This document shows positions 6,780-13,067 of a DNA stretch of 13,069 nucleotides, piece by piece. The stretch comes from DASUBV01 sp035532295 (GTDB lineage Bacteria; Actinomycetota; Actinomycetes; Streptosporangiales; Streptosporangiaceae). Location of the stretch: the NCBI GenBank assembly GCA_035532295.1, contig DATKRH010000326.1:1-13069 (forward strand), in the 5' to 3' direction. The position numbers and the translations under genes are program-made. Positions within the stretch are counted from its first letter, which is position 1; each line of letters opens with the position of its first letter. A model generated the notes under the pieces. It did not search any database. It was given only the letters and a program-made list of their open reading frames with translations, and was not told the DNA's origin.

Positions 6780-8149
6780 TGAGGCCGCTCAGGGTTGGCT
6801 GCGGCGGAGGTCGCGCGCGGTTGCTTGGCGAATGTGACGCTACCGCCGGACAGCCGGGCGCGGATCGTGCTGGCAGCGAGCCGCCAGGCACCGGTCGTGC
6901 GCCAGAACCGGCGGGCGATGCTCGCGGCGGCCAGCGCCGGAACCGGCACGCGCCAGGCGGCGGTGTCGAGTTCCTGGTCCAGGACCTTCCGCATTACCGC
7001 CGTCTGGGCGATCGGGAACATCCACCAGGCGATGGCGAGAATGCGATGTGCCATTCCGCGGCGCAGCAGCCCTGGCGTCAGCGCGGCCGCGACCCACGGG
7101 TAGACGGTCATCTCGGCGGTGTCCGCGATGCCCATCGCGGACAGGCGCAGGCGGTCGGCGTGGCGGGCGCCTTCACGGTCCCTGGTCGCGGCGAGCGCGG
7201 ATGGCCAGCTGACAACCCCGCGGGCGATAAACTTCAGCGATCCGAAATGGGCCGCGATCGTGTCGGGCAGGTCCACGCGGTTCAGGACGGGCACCGTCGT
7301 GAACCAGGCGCCGCGCAGAAACAGGCGGTAGCCGAGCGGCACATCATCTACGAACGGGAAACCGCCCGCCGCGCGCAGCGCGTCCCTGCGGATGAACATC
7401 CCGGCACCGACCAGGTACATCGGCATCCGCCGGCCGTGATCAGCCTGGTCGAGCTTCCACCTTTCCACTCCGAGGCTGCGGCAGGCGTGGTGCAGCGCTT
7501 CGGTGAGGATGACCGAGCGGGCGAGCAGTCCTGGGGGCGGTCCGGCGAGGGTCGTGGTGCCCAGCGGAACTACCTGGATGACCTCAACGGTTCTGGCGCT
7601 TGCGACAGCGGCGACCCACGCCGCTGTGCTGGCATGGGGCTGGGAATCGAAGTCGAACACCCCGATCCAGGCCTGATCCTCCGCCACTCCAGCGCCGGGT
7701 CGCTTTCGGTCCAGCTGAGCGACGGCCCAATTCAGCTGCGAAGCCTTGTTCCCGGCAGGGCTGGGATCGTTCAGGATCGCCATCCGCTCCGGGTCAATGG
7801 CCGCAAGGGAGCGCTCGATGATGTCCTTGGTCGTTTCGCCTCCGCAGCCCGGCGGCTGCTCTCGGTCGGTGGTCACGAACCAGATGCTGGCCTGGGGGCA
7901 CGCGTCGCGGACCGCTGCGAAGGCCGCCACGGTTCGCTGCACGTAAGGCTGCTCGCGCAGCGCTGGCACCAGCAGATGGAGTACCGGCGCACCTCCCGCC
8001 GCGTCGCGGTGGCGGGGCGCCGCCTGCGGTCTGAGCGCGGTCTTCGCGGTGGCCCTGGCGCGCAGCAATGTGGCGATCTCCCACGCGAGGTGAGCAGTGA
8101 CGGCTGCGGTGGCGAGTCGGCGGAACTGGTCAGGGGACAGGGATGGCAT
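6776..8149 (-). CDS. family 2 glycosyltransferase
   Basis: A 457-aa GT-A fold enzyme. The region LHLLVPALRE (58-67) is the start of the nucleotide-sugar fold, VFDFDS at 164-169 gives the DxD metal motif (Asp166, Asp168), GAGMFIRRDALRAAGGFP (248-265) is the usual GT2 acceptor-loop segment, and VDDVPLGYRLFLRG (267-280) stands where processive and large GT2 enzymes have (T)ED-LGYRL, with Asp268/Asp269 as catalytic-base candidates. Hydrophobic segments near 340-375 could touch the membrane, but no clear multi-pass domain is seen. ATG 8149 is chosen because AAGGA lies 7 bases upstream; it overlaps the previous gene by 20 bp. It should transfer the sugar made by the upstream nucleotidyltransferase to an acceptor that the window does not reveal. 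Confidence 0.88.
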   Translation of the reverse strand: MPSLSPDQFRRLATAAVTAHLAWEIATLLRARATAKTALRPQAAPRHRDAAGGAPVLHLLVPALREQPYVQRTVAAFAAVRDACPQASIWFVTTDREQPPGCGGETTKDIIERSLAAIDPERMAILNDPSPAGNKASQLNWAVAQLDRKRPGAGVAEDQAWIGVFDFDSQPHASTAAWVAAVASARTVEVIQVVPLGTTTLAGPPPGLLARSVILTEALHHACRSLGVERWKLDQADHGRRMPMYLVGAGMFIRRDALRAAGGFPFVDDVPLGYRLFLRGAWFTTVPVLNRVDLPDTIAAHFGSLKFIARGVVSWPSALAATRDREGARHADRLRLSAMGIADTAEMTVYPWVAAALTPGLLRRGMAHRILAIAWWMFPIAQTAVMRKVLDQELDTAAWRVPVPALAAASIARRFWRTTGAWRLAASTIRARLSGGSVTFAKQPRATSAAANPERPQ

Positions 8150-9797
8150 CGGGCCGTCCTTCCAGTACGGCTGCGAGGAGCTGAAGCCCGCGCGCATACA
8201 AGGCGAGCTGGCGGCCGGGATTGTCACGATGCAGCGGCACCATCGATAGGAACTGGATGGCCTCCAGCAGCTTCACTGCCGTCAGATCACAGCCGAGTCC
8301 GGCGAGGATCTCGTCGCCGAGGTCGGCGAGCATGCTCTGCCGCGGGAAGAGGCGCAGCTCCCACCGTCCCGGCCCGCGGGCGCTCAGCGAGAACAGGTCG
8401 GCGCTGAGCGAGTCGTAACCGCCTGCGTAGCACTGCCTGAGCTTGGCCAGGTCGTAACGCAGGTCGCCGCCGCGCGAGTTGCTGAACGTGGTGCCCGGGT
8501 CCACGAGCTTGAAGAAGCCGTGGTGGCGGGCGAGCAGGATGTTGGAGAACGTCATGTCGCCGTGGATCGTGCAACTCTGTCCCGCCGTTGAGGACAGGGA
8601 CCGAAGCGCGCGGACGGCATCTGGCCACAGCTCATCGAAGCTGGCCAGCTCGGTACCGTTGATGATCAGGCGCCTGTCGCGCAATCGCCGCCATTCTGGC
8701 CATCGTTCCAGGCGCCGTTCCGTCTTGATGATGTACTTCCGCTCACACCACGCTGGCAGCGCCGGGTCCCGCTGGCGGGTCGGTCCCCACAGCCGCGCCT
8801 CGACCGTTTCGAGCAGGCTCCGTAGCAGGAAACTCCAGGTGCTCGCCGGCAAGGGCTCGTAAAGCAGAAGCTGCGACAAGCTCGGATAGTCAAGCAGTTC
8901 CATCCGGTACCAGCCCTCACCGGCTCCGAACAGCCGCGGCGCCAGCCCAGCCGCCGTGTCTGGAAGCTCCCGGTACCAGCGCGCTTGAGCCGCCATCAGA
9001 GATGGCTCCCCGCGCTTGGTCACAGTTCCGTCATCTTCGAAGGCGAAGCCGTGGCCGGCGCGCCCGGCGAGCGCCGAGCGGCTGGCGCGGAGGTAACGCT
9101 CGTAGGAGCCCAGGTCCCGCCATCCCTCTACCGTTACCGCTGTCAGCTGACGCCGCGCCCCGTAGCGCGCCAGCAGATCGCTGAGTTCCGGCGACCCGGC
9201 TGGCTCCGCGAGCAGAGTCCGCAGCAGATCCGCGTCGCCGAACCTGTACACCCCGGCTACCGCGAGATCAGAGCCGTCGTCCCGGTCCGGCTTGTCTTCA
9301 TATTCCGAGATCCTGCCTGCCTGATCGACGTGGGCGATGCAGAATTCGCGTGCCGAATCGACCGCGCCCACGCCGACCGCATCCGGCGGGATGTCGGCCA
9401 GGTTCTCAATCAGGGTGTCGGCGAGGAGCACGGTGACATCGCCGGGCCGAATCTGCCCGGTCGCGGCGGCGAGCGCGTCGAGCGGCCCGGATGGCCGGAG
9501 CTGAACGGCGAACCTGAACTCGACGTCCGCGTGAGCGAAGACGTGGGCGAACAGGCTCCTGACTGGGTCGTCTTGGCCCGCGGCATGGACCACGACTATC
9601 CGGCGGACGCCCGCGCCGAGCAGTTGGCGTACCTGCGTCACGATCGCGGCAAGTGCGCCTACCTCAATTAACGCCTTGGGCCTGCCCTGTGCCACCACTG
9701 CGATACGGGTTCCGAGTCCCGCTGAGAGGATCACCGCCTGCCGGCAACCTTTACGTTTCCCGCCGCAGGGCTCGCCTGGTAGTCCGTCACCGTCCAC
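8130..9797 (-). CDS. bifunctional sugar/choline-type nucleotidyltransferase - APH-fold kinase
   Basis: A fusion of about 555 aa. Residues 19-240 are an NTP_transferase domain: SAGLGTRI at 25-32, RPKALIEVG at 39-47, metal Asp127 in VLLADTLI, and WRDLGSYERYL at 226-236. Residues about 250-540 are a kinase domain of choline kinase/APH type with GTVTKRG at 257-263, catalytic loop HGDMTFSN at 412-419, and DPG (433-435) in place of the usual DFG/DFE, followed by GGDLRYDLAKL (443-453). Kinase plus nucleotidyltransferase would make X-phosphate and then NDP-X, like LicA with LicC (choline) or AmgK with MurU (amino sugars); which one applies cannot be decided. Start: GTG 9797 or TTG 9803 follow GGAGG/GAGG; ATG 9833 is open but has a poor ribosome site. 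The stop overlaps the glycosyltransferase start. Confidence 0.88.
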   Translation of the reverse strand: MDGDGLPGEPCGGKRKGCRQAVILSAGLGTRIAVVAQGRPKALIEVGALAAIVTQVRQLLGAGVRRIVVVHAAGQDDPVRSLFAHVFAHADVEFRFAVQLRPSGPLDALAAATGQIRPGDVTVLLADTLIENLADIPPDAVGVGAVDSAREFCIAHVDQAGRISEYEDKPDRDDGSDLAVAGVYRFGDADLLRTLLAEPAGSPELSDLLARYGARRQLTAVTVEGWRDLGSYERYLRASRSALAGRAGHGFAFEDDGTVTKRGEPSLMAAQARWYRELPDTAAGLAPRLFGAGEGWYRMELLDYPSLSQLLLYEPLPASTWSFLLRSLLETVEARLWGPTRQRDPALPAWCERKYIIKTERRLERWPEWRRLRDRRLIINGTELASFDELWPDAVRALRSLSSTAGQSCTIHGDMTFSNILLARHHGFFKLVDPGTTFSNSRGGDLRYDLAKLRQCYAGGYDSLSADLFSLSARGPGRWELRLFPRQSMLADLGDEILAGLGCDLTAVKLLEAIQFLSMVPLHRDNPGRQLALYARGLQLLAAVLEGRPDAIPVP

Positions 9798-9972
9798 GGC
9801 CAACCGCCTCTTCCTCCCTTCCTGAGCGGGCATCGGGCGTGCCGATGGCGTGACCGATGCCCTTAGTCGCTTGCTTCAACCGCGCCTGGCGCTCGTGACC
9901 CAGCACGACGCTCAAACCCAGCGGCAGCTGGTAGGTAAGCGGGTCAAATGGCGTCTTCGCCGAACTTAACAC
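9787..9972 (-). CDS. possible 61-aa small protein or peptide, first ORF of the operon
   Basis: An open frame from GTG 9972 to TGA 9787, ending 11 bp inside the nucleotidyltransferase gene, whose ribosome site lies within it: the arrangement of a translationally coupled leader gene. Its codon use supports coding (about 72% G/C at third positions, lower at second). The N-terminal part is hydrophobic-aromatic (FDPLTYQLPLGLSVVLGH), the middle is basic with AxKGIGHAIGTP, and the tail is Gly/Arg/Glu-rich. There is no signal peptide, no Cys, and few Ser/Thr. I do not recognise the family. No clear Shine-Dalgarno precedes GTG 9972, which weakens the call. It may be a small accessory protein, a peptide precursor, or only the leader of the operon. 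Confidence 0.4.
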   Translation of the reverse strand: MLSSAKTPFDPLTYQLPLGLSVVLGHERQARLKQATKGIGHAIGTPDARSGREEEAVGRGR

Positions 9973-10092
9973 CTTTGGCGAACTGGCGTCGTTGTCTGCT
10001 GACCCGGCGATTCACCGTCATACGAAGCGGCAATTCATCACATTAGCCACTGGATTACCGGGCGAACGTGAAAAACGGCCTCGCTGACCGGA

Positions 10093-10098
10093 TTTATA
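10093..10098 (-). promoter_or_regulatory. probable -10 box of the operon promoter
   Basis: TATAAA read on the minus strand, nine bases past the GTCATGC element and downstream of the phased repeats, the relative order found in SARP-driven promoters. There is no good TTGACA at 17 bp, as expected for an activator-dependent promoter. A start site near 10086 would leave a leader of about 114 nt before the first small ORF. Confidence 0.4.
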
Positions 10099-10124
10099 AG
10101 TGACTGAGCATGACGCTGGCCGGC

Positions 10125-10153
10125 GCCTGACAGGTGGCTGACACGCGCCTGAC
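10125..10153 (-). promoter_or_regulatory. three 11-bp-phased direct repeats, SARP-type activator site
   Basis: On the minus strand the heptamers GTCAGGC (10153-10147), GTCAGCC (10142-10136) and GTCAGGC (10131-10125) are spaced exactly 11 bp apart, one per DNA turn. SARP activators of actinobacterial natural-product clusters bind 7-bp direct repeats separated by 4 bp, and GTCAGSS is the pattern reported for PapR2-like members. A weaker copy, GTCATGC (10114-10108), lies closer to the TATAAA box. The site faces the minus-strand operon. No SARP gene is in the window. Confidence 0.55.
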
Positions 10154-10404
10154 GGCGGCAGCGCTTGCTAGGCGGCCGGCGTCGAGCCCGTATGCCCGGT
10201 GCTAGCCCTGCGGCGGGAATCTCGGCCGGGCGTGTTACCCGGAGGGGTTCTGGCGGATTTGGTAGGCGAGCGTCCTGGCGAGGTGTCCGGGGCGGGAAGG
10301 GAGTGGAAGTTGGCTCGATGGTGGCGGTACGGCTCGTCCTGGCGCGGGGTGGCGGCGGGAGTTCGGGCTGGCAGGTGCGCCGGCCGGTGGGCTGGTCGTC
10401 TGGG

Positions 10405-10423
10405 CGGCCGTTTTGAACGGCCG
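10405..10423. repeat. perfect inverted repeat, 8-bp stem, 3-base loop
   Basis: CGGCCGTT, loop TTG, AACGGCCG. It lies about 84 bp upstream of the replication-relaxation start. It could be a regulator operator, a hairpin ending transcription from upstream, or part of a plasmid origin. There is no T-run after it, so a classical terminator is less likely. Confidence 0.55.
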
Positions 10424-10491
10424 GGGCGGTGGCCGGGGCCGGGCGGGGCGTTGAGGCTGGTCAGGGCCGGAATTGACCCGCACGGGGGTTC

Positions 10492-10496
10492 GGAGG
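10492..10496 (+). promoter_or_regulatory. ribosome-binding site of the replication-relaxation gene
   Basis: GGAGG ten bases before ATG 10507. It supports this start over the in-frame GTG at 10542. Confidence 0.55.
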
Positions 10497-10506
10497 CTGA
10501 AGACTT

Positions 10507-11502
10507 ATGTCTTCTATTACACAATTTCCGCGCGGGCGGCGGGTGAACGTTGATGACGCTGTGGTGCTGGCCGCGTCGGCCCGGCTGACGGAGCGTGACC
10601 GGTATCTGATCCGGCTGGTGGGCGAGCACCGGGTGCTGACGACCGGGCAGGTGTGCGCGCTGGGGTTCGGCAGCGTGATCACGGCGCGGCACCGGCTGGG
10701 GGCGCTGGCCGGGATCGGGGCGCTGCGCCGGTTCCGGCCGCGCACAGAGGTGGGGTCGGCGCCGTGGCATTACCTGCTCGGCCCGCTCGGCGCGGCGCTG
10801 CTGGCCGCCGAGGACCGGGACGAGCGGAAGTGGCTGCCCAGAGTGCGGGAGGACCGGCAGCTAGCTTTGGCCCGCTCGCAGCGGATGGCCCACATCATCG
10901 GGGTGAACTGGTTCTTCGCCGCCCTGGCCCGCCAGGCCCGCGAGGGCGGCGGGGAACTGGCCGAGTGGCTGGGCGAGGCTGATGCCGCCGGCCATTACAA
11001 CAACCACGCGCGGTCGCGGTACGCCGACGTCGCGCTGCCGCACCCGGACGGGTCCGGGACCTGGGCGCAGGATGGCTGCGTGGTCACGTTCCTGCTGGAA
11101 TTCGACACCGGCAGCGAGAACCTGGCCCAGGTCGCGGGGAAGCTGGAGGGTTACGGCCGGATGGCCGAGGGCCTGGCCGACGCGGAGCTGGCGTGCCCGC
11201 CGCTGCTGTTCCGCTTCCCCGGCCCGCGCCGCGAACTGGCCGCCCGCGCAGCCCTGGACCGGTGCCGGGACGCGCCAGCGCTGCGGATCGCCACCACCGC
11301 GATCAGCCCGGAGCAGGTCAGCCCGGCGGGGCCGGTCTGGATGCCCCTCACCGGGGCCGGCGGCCCGCAGTTGCGGCTGATCGACCTGGCCGAGGCGATG
11401 CCTGACCCGTGGCGGTCCTACCGCGACGACCTGGGCGAGCGCCGGGACCGGGTGCGGCGATCGGACGACCCGGACGAGCCGGACGAGCCGGACGAGCCGT
11501 GA
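10507..11502 (+). CDS. replication-relaxation family protein
   Basis: A 331-aa protein of the replication-relaxation (Replic_Relax) family, seen on actinobacterial plasmids and integrative elements and thought to act on plasmid DNA topology or replication. Visible: an N-terminal winged helix at about 27-80 (LTERDRYLIRLVGEHRVLTTGQV, the recognition segment ITARHRLGALAGIGALRRFRP), a WHYLLGPLGAALLA segment at 87-100, and RMAHIIGVNWFFAALAR, characteristic of the family, near 136. A nuclease-like core may follow: YADVALPHPDG, then FLLEFDTGSENLAQVAGKLEGYGRM. The Asp/Glu/Pro-rich tail (DPDEPDEPDEP) comes from a 9-bp tandem repeat. The start is at ATG 10507 with GGAGG upstream. The stop overlaps the DUF2637 start (GTGA). 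The GC content is clearly higher than in the left operon. Confidence 0.88.
   Translation: MSSITQFPRGRRVNVDDAVVLAASARLTERDRYLIRLVGEHRVLTTGQVCALGFGSVITARHRLGALAGIGALRRFRPRTEVGSAPWHYLLGPLGAALLAAEDRDERKWLPRVREDRQLALARSQRMAHIIGVNWFFAALARQAREGGGELAEWLGEADAAGHYNNHARSRYADVALPHPDGSGTWAQDGCVVTFLLEFDTGSENLAQVAGKLEGYGRMAEGLADAELACPPLLFRFPGPRRELAARAALDRCRDAPALRIATTAISPEQVSPAGPVWMPLTGAGGPQLRLIDLAEAMPDPWRSYRDDLGERRDRVRRSDDPDEPDEPDEP
11464..11499 (+). repeat. 9-bp tandem repeat, four units
   Basis: GACGACCCG once and GACGAGCCG three times, in frame, encoding the acidic DDP/DEP tail of the replication-relaxation protein. Its length may vary by slippage without changing the frame. Confidence 0.85.
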
Positions 11503-12256
11503 CGAGCGGGCCGGTCCCCGCCGCAGAGCCGAGGGCGCGGGTGAGCGCCTGGCGCCGCGCTGCCGGGGCGGTCCCGGACTCGCTGCCGGTGGTGCTGCTG
11601 GCTGTCATCGCCGGGGCCGGGTCGTTCACCCATATTCGCGACACCGCCGCCGAGCACGGCCAGCGGGGGCCGATGTCGTGGGCGATCGCGGTCTGCGTGG
11701 ACCTGACGTGTGTCATGGCCGCCCGGGAGCGGCAGCGCGACAAGCGGCACGGCATCAGCGCCCGGCGGGCGTCGTGGCCCACGATCGTGCTCGCGGCCGG
11801 GCTGCGGCTGATCCCGCCAACCTCGCCCAGGCCCAGCCGACAGCCTGGGGGCAGGTCATGGCCGCGGTCCCGGCCGGGGCGTTCCTGATCGCGGTCTCCA
11901 TGCTCGAACGCCGCGCCACCCTCCAGCACCGCGACGACGGCGACCGGCCGGATGGTGTCCCGCCCGCGCCGGGTGCTGGCTCCGTCCCGCCGGTGTCCGG
12001 GGCCGCCCGGCCCGTCCTGGCCGGGGAAGGCGCCCGGGACGGGCGGGACGGCGCCCCGCTGGCCCTGCCGCCGGCCCCCGTCCCGGACGACGGGGAGCCG
12101 CCGCTGGCCGGGGCCGCCAGGCGGGCCGCCGCCGAGCACTATCAGCGGTTCGGGCAGCCAATCACCCGGGACGCGCTGCGCGCCCGCCTGGGCGTGTCGA
12201 ACCAGGCTGCCTCCGAGTTGCTGCGCCAGATCCGCCAGGACAGCGAGGGACGGTGA
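11499..12256 (+). pseudogene. DUF2637 membrane protein with HTH-like tail, frameshifted
   Basis: Reading from GTG 11499 gives a DUF2637 protein: LPVVLLAVIAGAGSFTHIRD, a first membrane helix; AEHGQRGPMSWAIAVCVDLTCVMAARERQRDKR, the most typical family block; then WPTIVLAAGLRLI. At about 11810-11820 the reading changes frame, and the family sequence resumes one base back as ANLAQAQPTAWGQVMAAVPAGAFLIAVSMLERR, continuing to TGA 12256. One base is missing relative to an intact gene; without the shift the first frame ends at 11888. The C-terminal part has a Pro/Gly-rich linker and a helix-turn-helix-like end (ITRDALRARLGVSNQAASELLRQIR). DUF2637 proteins belong to mobile-element replication/transfer modules, often beside replication-relaxation genes, but have no proven role. 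It may be a true mutation or a sequencing error. It overlaps both neighbours by GTGA. Confidence 0.8.
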
Positions 12257-12531
12257 CCAGTCCGCCGCCTCGTCCCCCGTCCCGCCGGTCCAGTCCCGGT
12301 CCCCGGCGCCGCCCGCCCGCGGGACGGCGCCCGTCCCGTCCCGGCCCGGCTCCTGGCGATGCGGCCGGCGCGGGCCAGGCCGGGCACGCGGACGCGGCAG
12401 GCGCGGAGACCGCGCGTGAGGCGGCTGCGCGGATCGCGGCCGGGCTGCCACAGCTGACCGAGCAGCAGCGGGACCGGCTCGCGCTGCTGCTCGGCGCGGT
12501 CCGGCCGGGCACGCCGCGCCAGGGCCGGTGA
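12253..12531 (+). CDS. small Ala/Arg/Pro-rich hypothetical protein
   Basis: A 92-aa protein starting at GTG 12253, which overlaps the TGA of the DUF2637 gene (GTGA). Residues 1-45 are a disordered Pro/Arg/Ser/Gly-rich stretch. Residues about 50-85 form an amphipathic helical region (TAREAAARIAAGLPQLTEQQRDRLALLLGAV) that resembles small proteins placed after DUF2637 genes in actinobacterial elements. I do not know a function. The coupling to the upstream gene and the ordered C-terminal part support a real gene; the low-complexity N-terminus does not help. Confidence 0.6.
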   Translation: MTSPPPRPPSRRSSPGPRRRPPAGRRPSRPGPAPGDAAGAGQAGHADAAGAETAREAAARIAAGLPQLTEQQRDRLALLLGAVRPGTPRQGR

Positions 12532-12827
12532 TGTCCCGGGCGCCGTTCCTGGCCGGCCGGCGGCGCCGGTCGTCAGGGGGCAGGGCCGCGCGGCCGTGGC
12601 GGGCCGCGCCTCCGGACGGGCGCCGCGGCCTGCCCAGTGCCGGGCCTGGCCTGGCCTGGCCTGGCCTGCGCGGGCCGCGGCCGGGCCGGCGGGGAAGGAC
12701 ACGGCGGCGAGCCTGGCGGCCTGGCGATGAAGCCTCTAGCGCCGCGAATCAGGCCAGGTCAGGCGCCCTGATCCAGTCTGGCGTTTTCTTGGTGTCGAGC
12801 CAGTTCTCGAATCCTCTGGTGCCGATG
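12532..12827. other. intergenic stretch between convergent genes
   Basis: No confident gene. It is GC-rich and low-complexity up to about 12720, including the GGCCT tandem repeat, then closer to average composition up to the end of the minus-strand gene. An ATG at 12531 overlaps the TGA of the previous gene and its frame stays open to the window end, but the protein is Arg/Pro/Gly-rich and runs antisense to a recognisable gene. Confidence 0.5.
12643..12667. repeat. GGCCT tandem repeat, five copies
   Basis: Five perfect consecutive copies of the 5-bp unit GGCCT in a GC-rich stretch. Such a unit length changes the reading frame when it expands or contracts. Confidence 0.9.
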
Positions 12828-13067
12828 TCAAGTAGCCCGGCCCTGGCGGGTGCTGGTGCGGGCGCGCACCGCCCGTTCAGGGCAGGTGCCGTCCTCGCGG
12901 CGGGACTCGCCGGCCAGGACCCGGGCGGCCGCGTCGGAGCCAGCGTCCTCCAGGAACCGGCAGACGATTTCGCCGTCGCGGTCTTGTGCCCAGCCGCCGA
13001 CGATCCTGCCGTCCCACCAGAGAGTCGGGCCGACGTTGCCGGCCCGGTCAAACAGCCGGGGGCCATG
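12828..13067 (-). CDS. C-terminal part of winged-helix DNA-binding (HTH_42/YcaQ-like) protein, cut by window edge
   Basis: The frame read from the window end gives 79 residues: GPRLFDRAGNVGPTLWWDGR (2-21), IVGGWAQDRDGEIVCRFLEDAG (22-43). This is the characteristic C-terminal block of the HTH_42 (formerly DUF1006) family, which includes the DNA glycosylase AlkZ/YcaQ, although most actinobacterial members are uncharacterised. The gene starts outside the window. After residue about 50 the sequence (ESRREDGTCPERAVRARTSTRQ) no longer resembles the usual helix and WLG...PRF ending, so the 3' end may be altered by a frameshift or by joining to foreign DNA. An overlapping frame that begins with Met at 13066 is a shadow. 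Confidence 0.72.
   Translation of the reverse strand, partial: HGPRLFDRAGNVGPTLWWDGRIVGGWAQDRDGEIVCRFLEDAGSDAAARVLAGESRREDGTCPERAVRARTSTRQGRAT

Larger units (their letters stand above)
9973..10506. other. 534-bp divergent intergenic region
   Basis: No confident gene. Positions 9973-10120 are relatively AT-rich and form the probable 5' leader and promoter of the minus-strand operon. 10125-10157 holds the phased repeats. From about 10160 to 10500 the sequence is very G-rich on the plus strand, with open frames on both strands that show no recognisable protein. It contains the palindrome at 10405-10423 and ends in the ribosome site of the replication-relaxation gene. Confidence 0.6.

Noticed and set aside
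6728..8407. Plus-strand open frame of 559 codons
   Set aside because: Antisense to the well-supported glycosyltransferase and kinase genes; Arg/Gly-rich product without motifs.
10125..10157. Phased repeats as replication iterons of the right-hand element
   Set aside because: Possible, but three short copies oriented toward a TATAAA box of the minus-strand operon fit an activator site better.
10303..10416. Small plus-strand ORF (GTG start, 37 codons) after a GGGAAGGGAG stretch, ending in the palindrome
   Set aside because: A ribosome-site-like sequence is present, but the peptide is short and Gly/Arg/Val low-complexity; not enough to call a gene.
10168..10770. Minus-strand open frame of 200 codons upstream of and over the replication-relaxation start
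   Set aside because: Pro/Arg/His-rich without domains; its first part is antisense to the winged helix of a recognised gene.
11348..12451. Minus-strand open frame of 367 codons
   Set aside because: Antisense to the replication-relaxation and DUF2637 genes; the product is Arg/Pro/Gly low-complexity, typical of high-GC shadows.
12790..12830. TTCTCGAATCC segment resembling a tRNA T-arm, as a possible attachment site
   Set aside because: The T-loop consensus does not fit and no acceptor or anticodon arms are found nearby.
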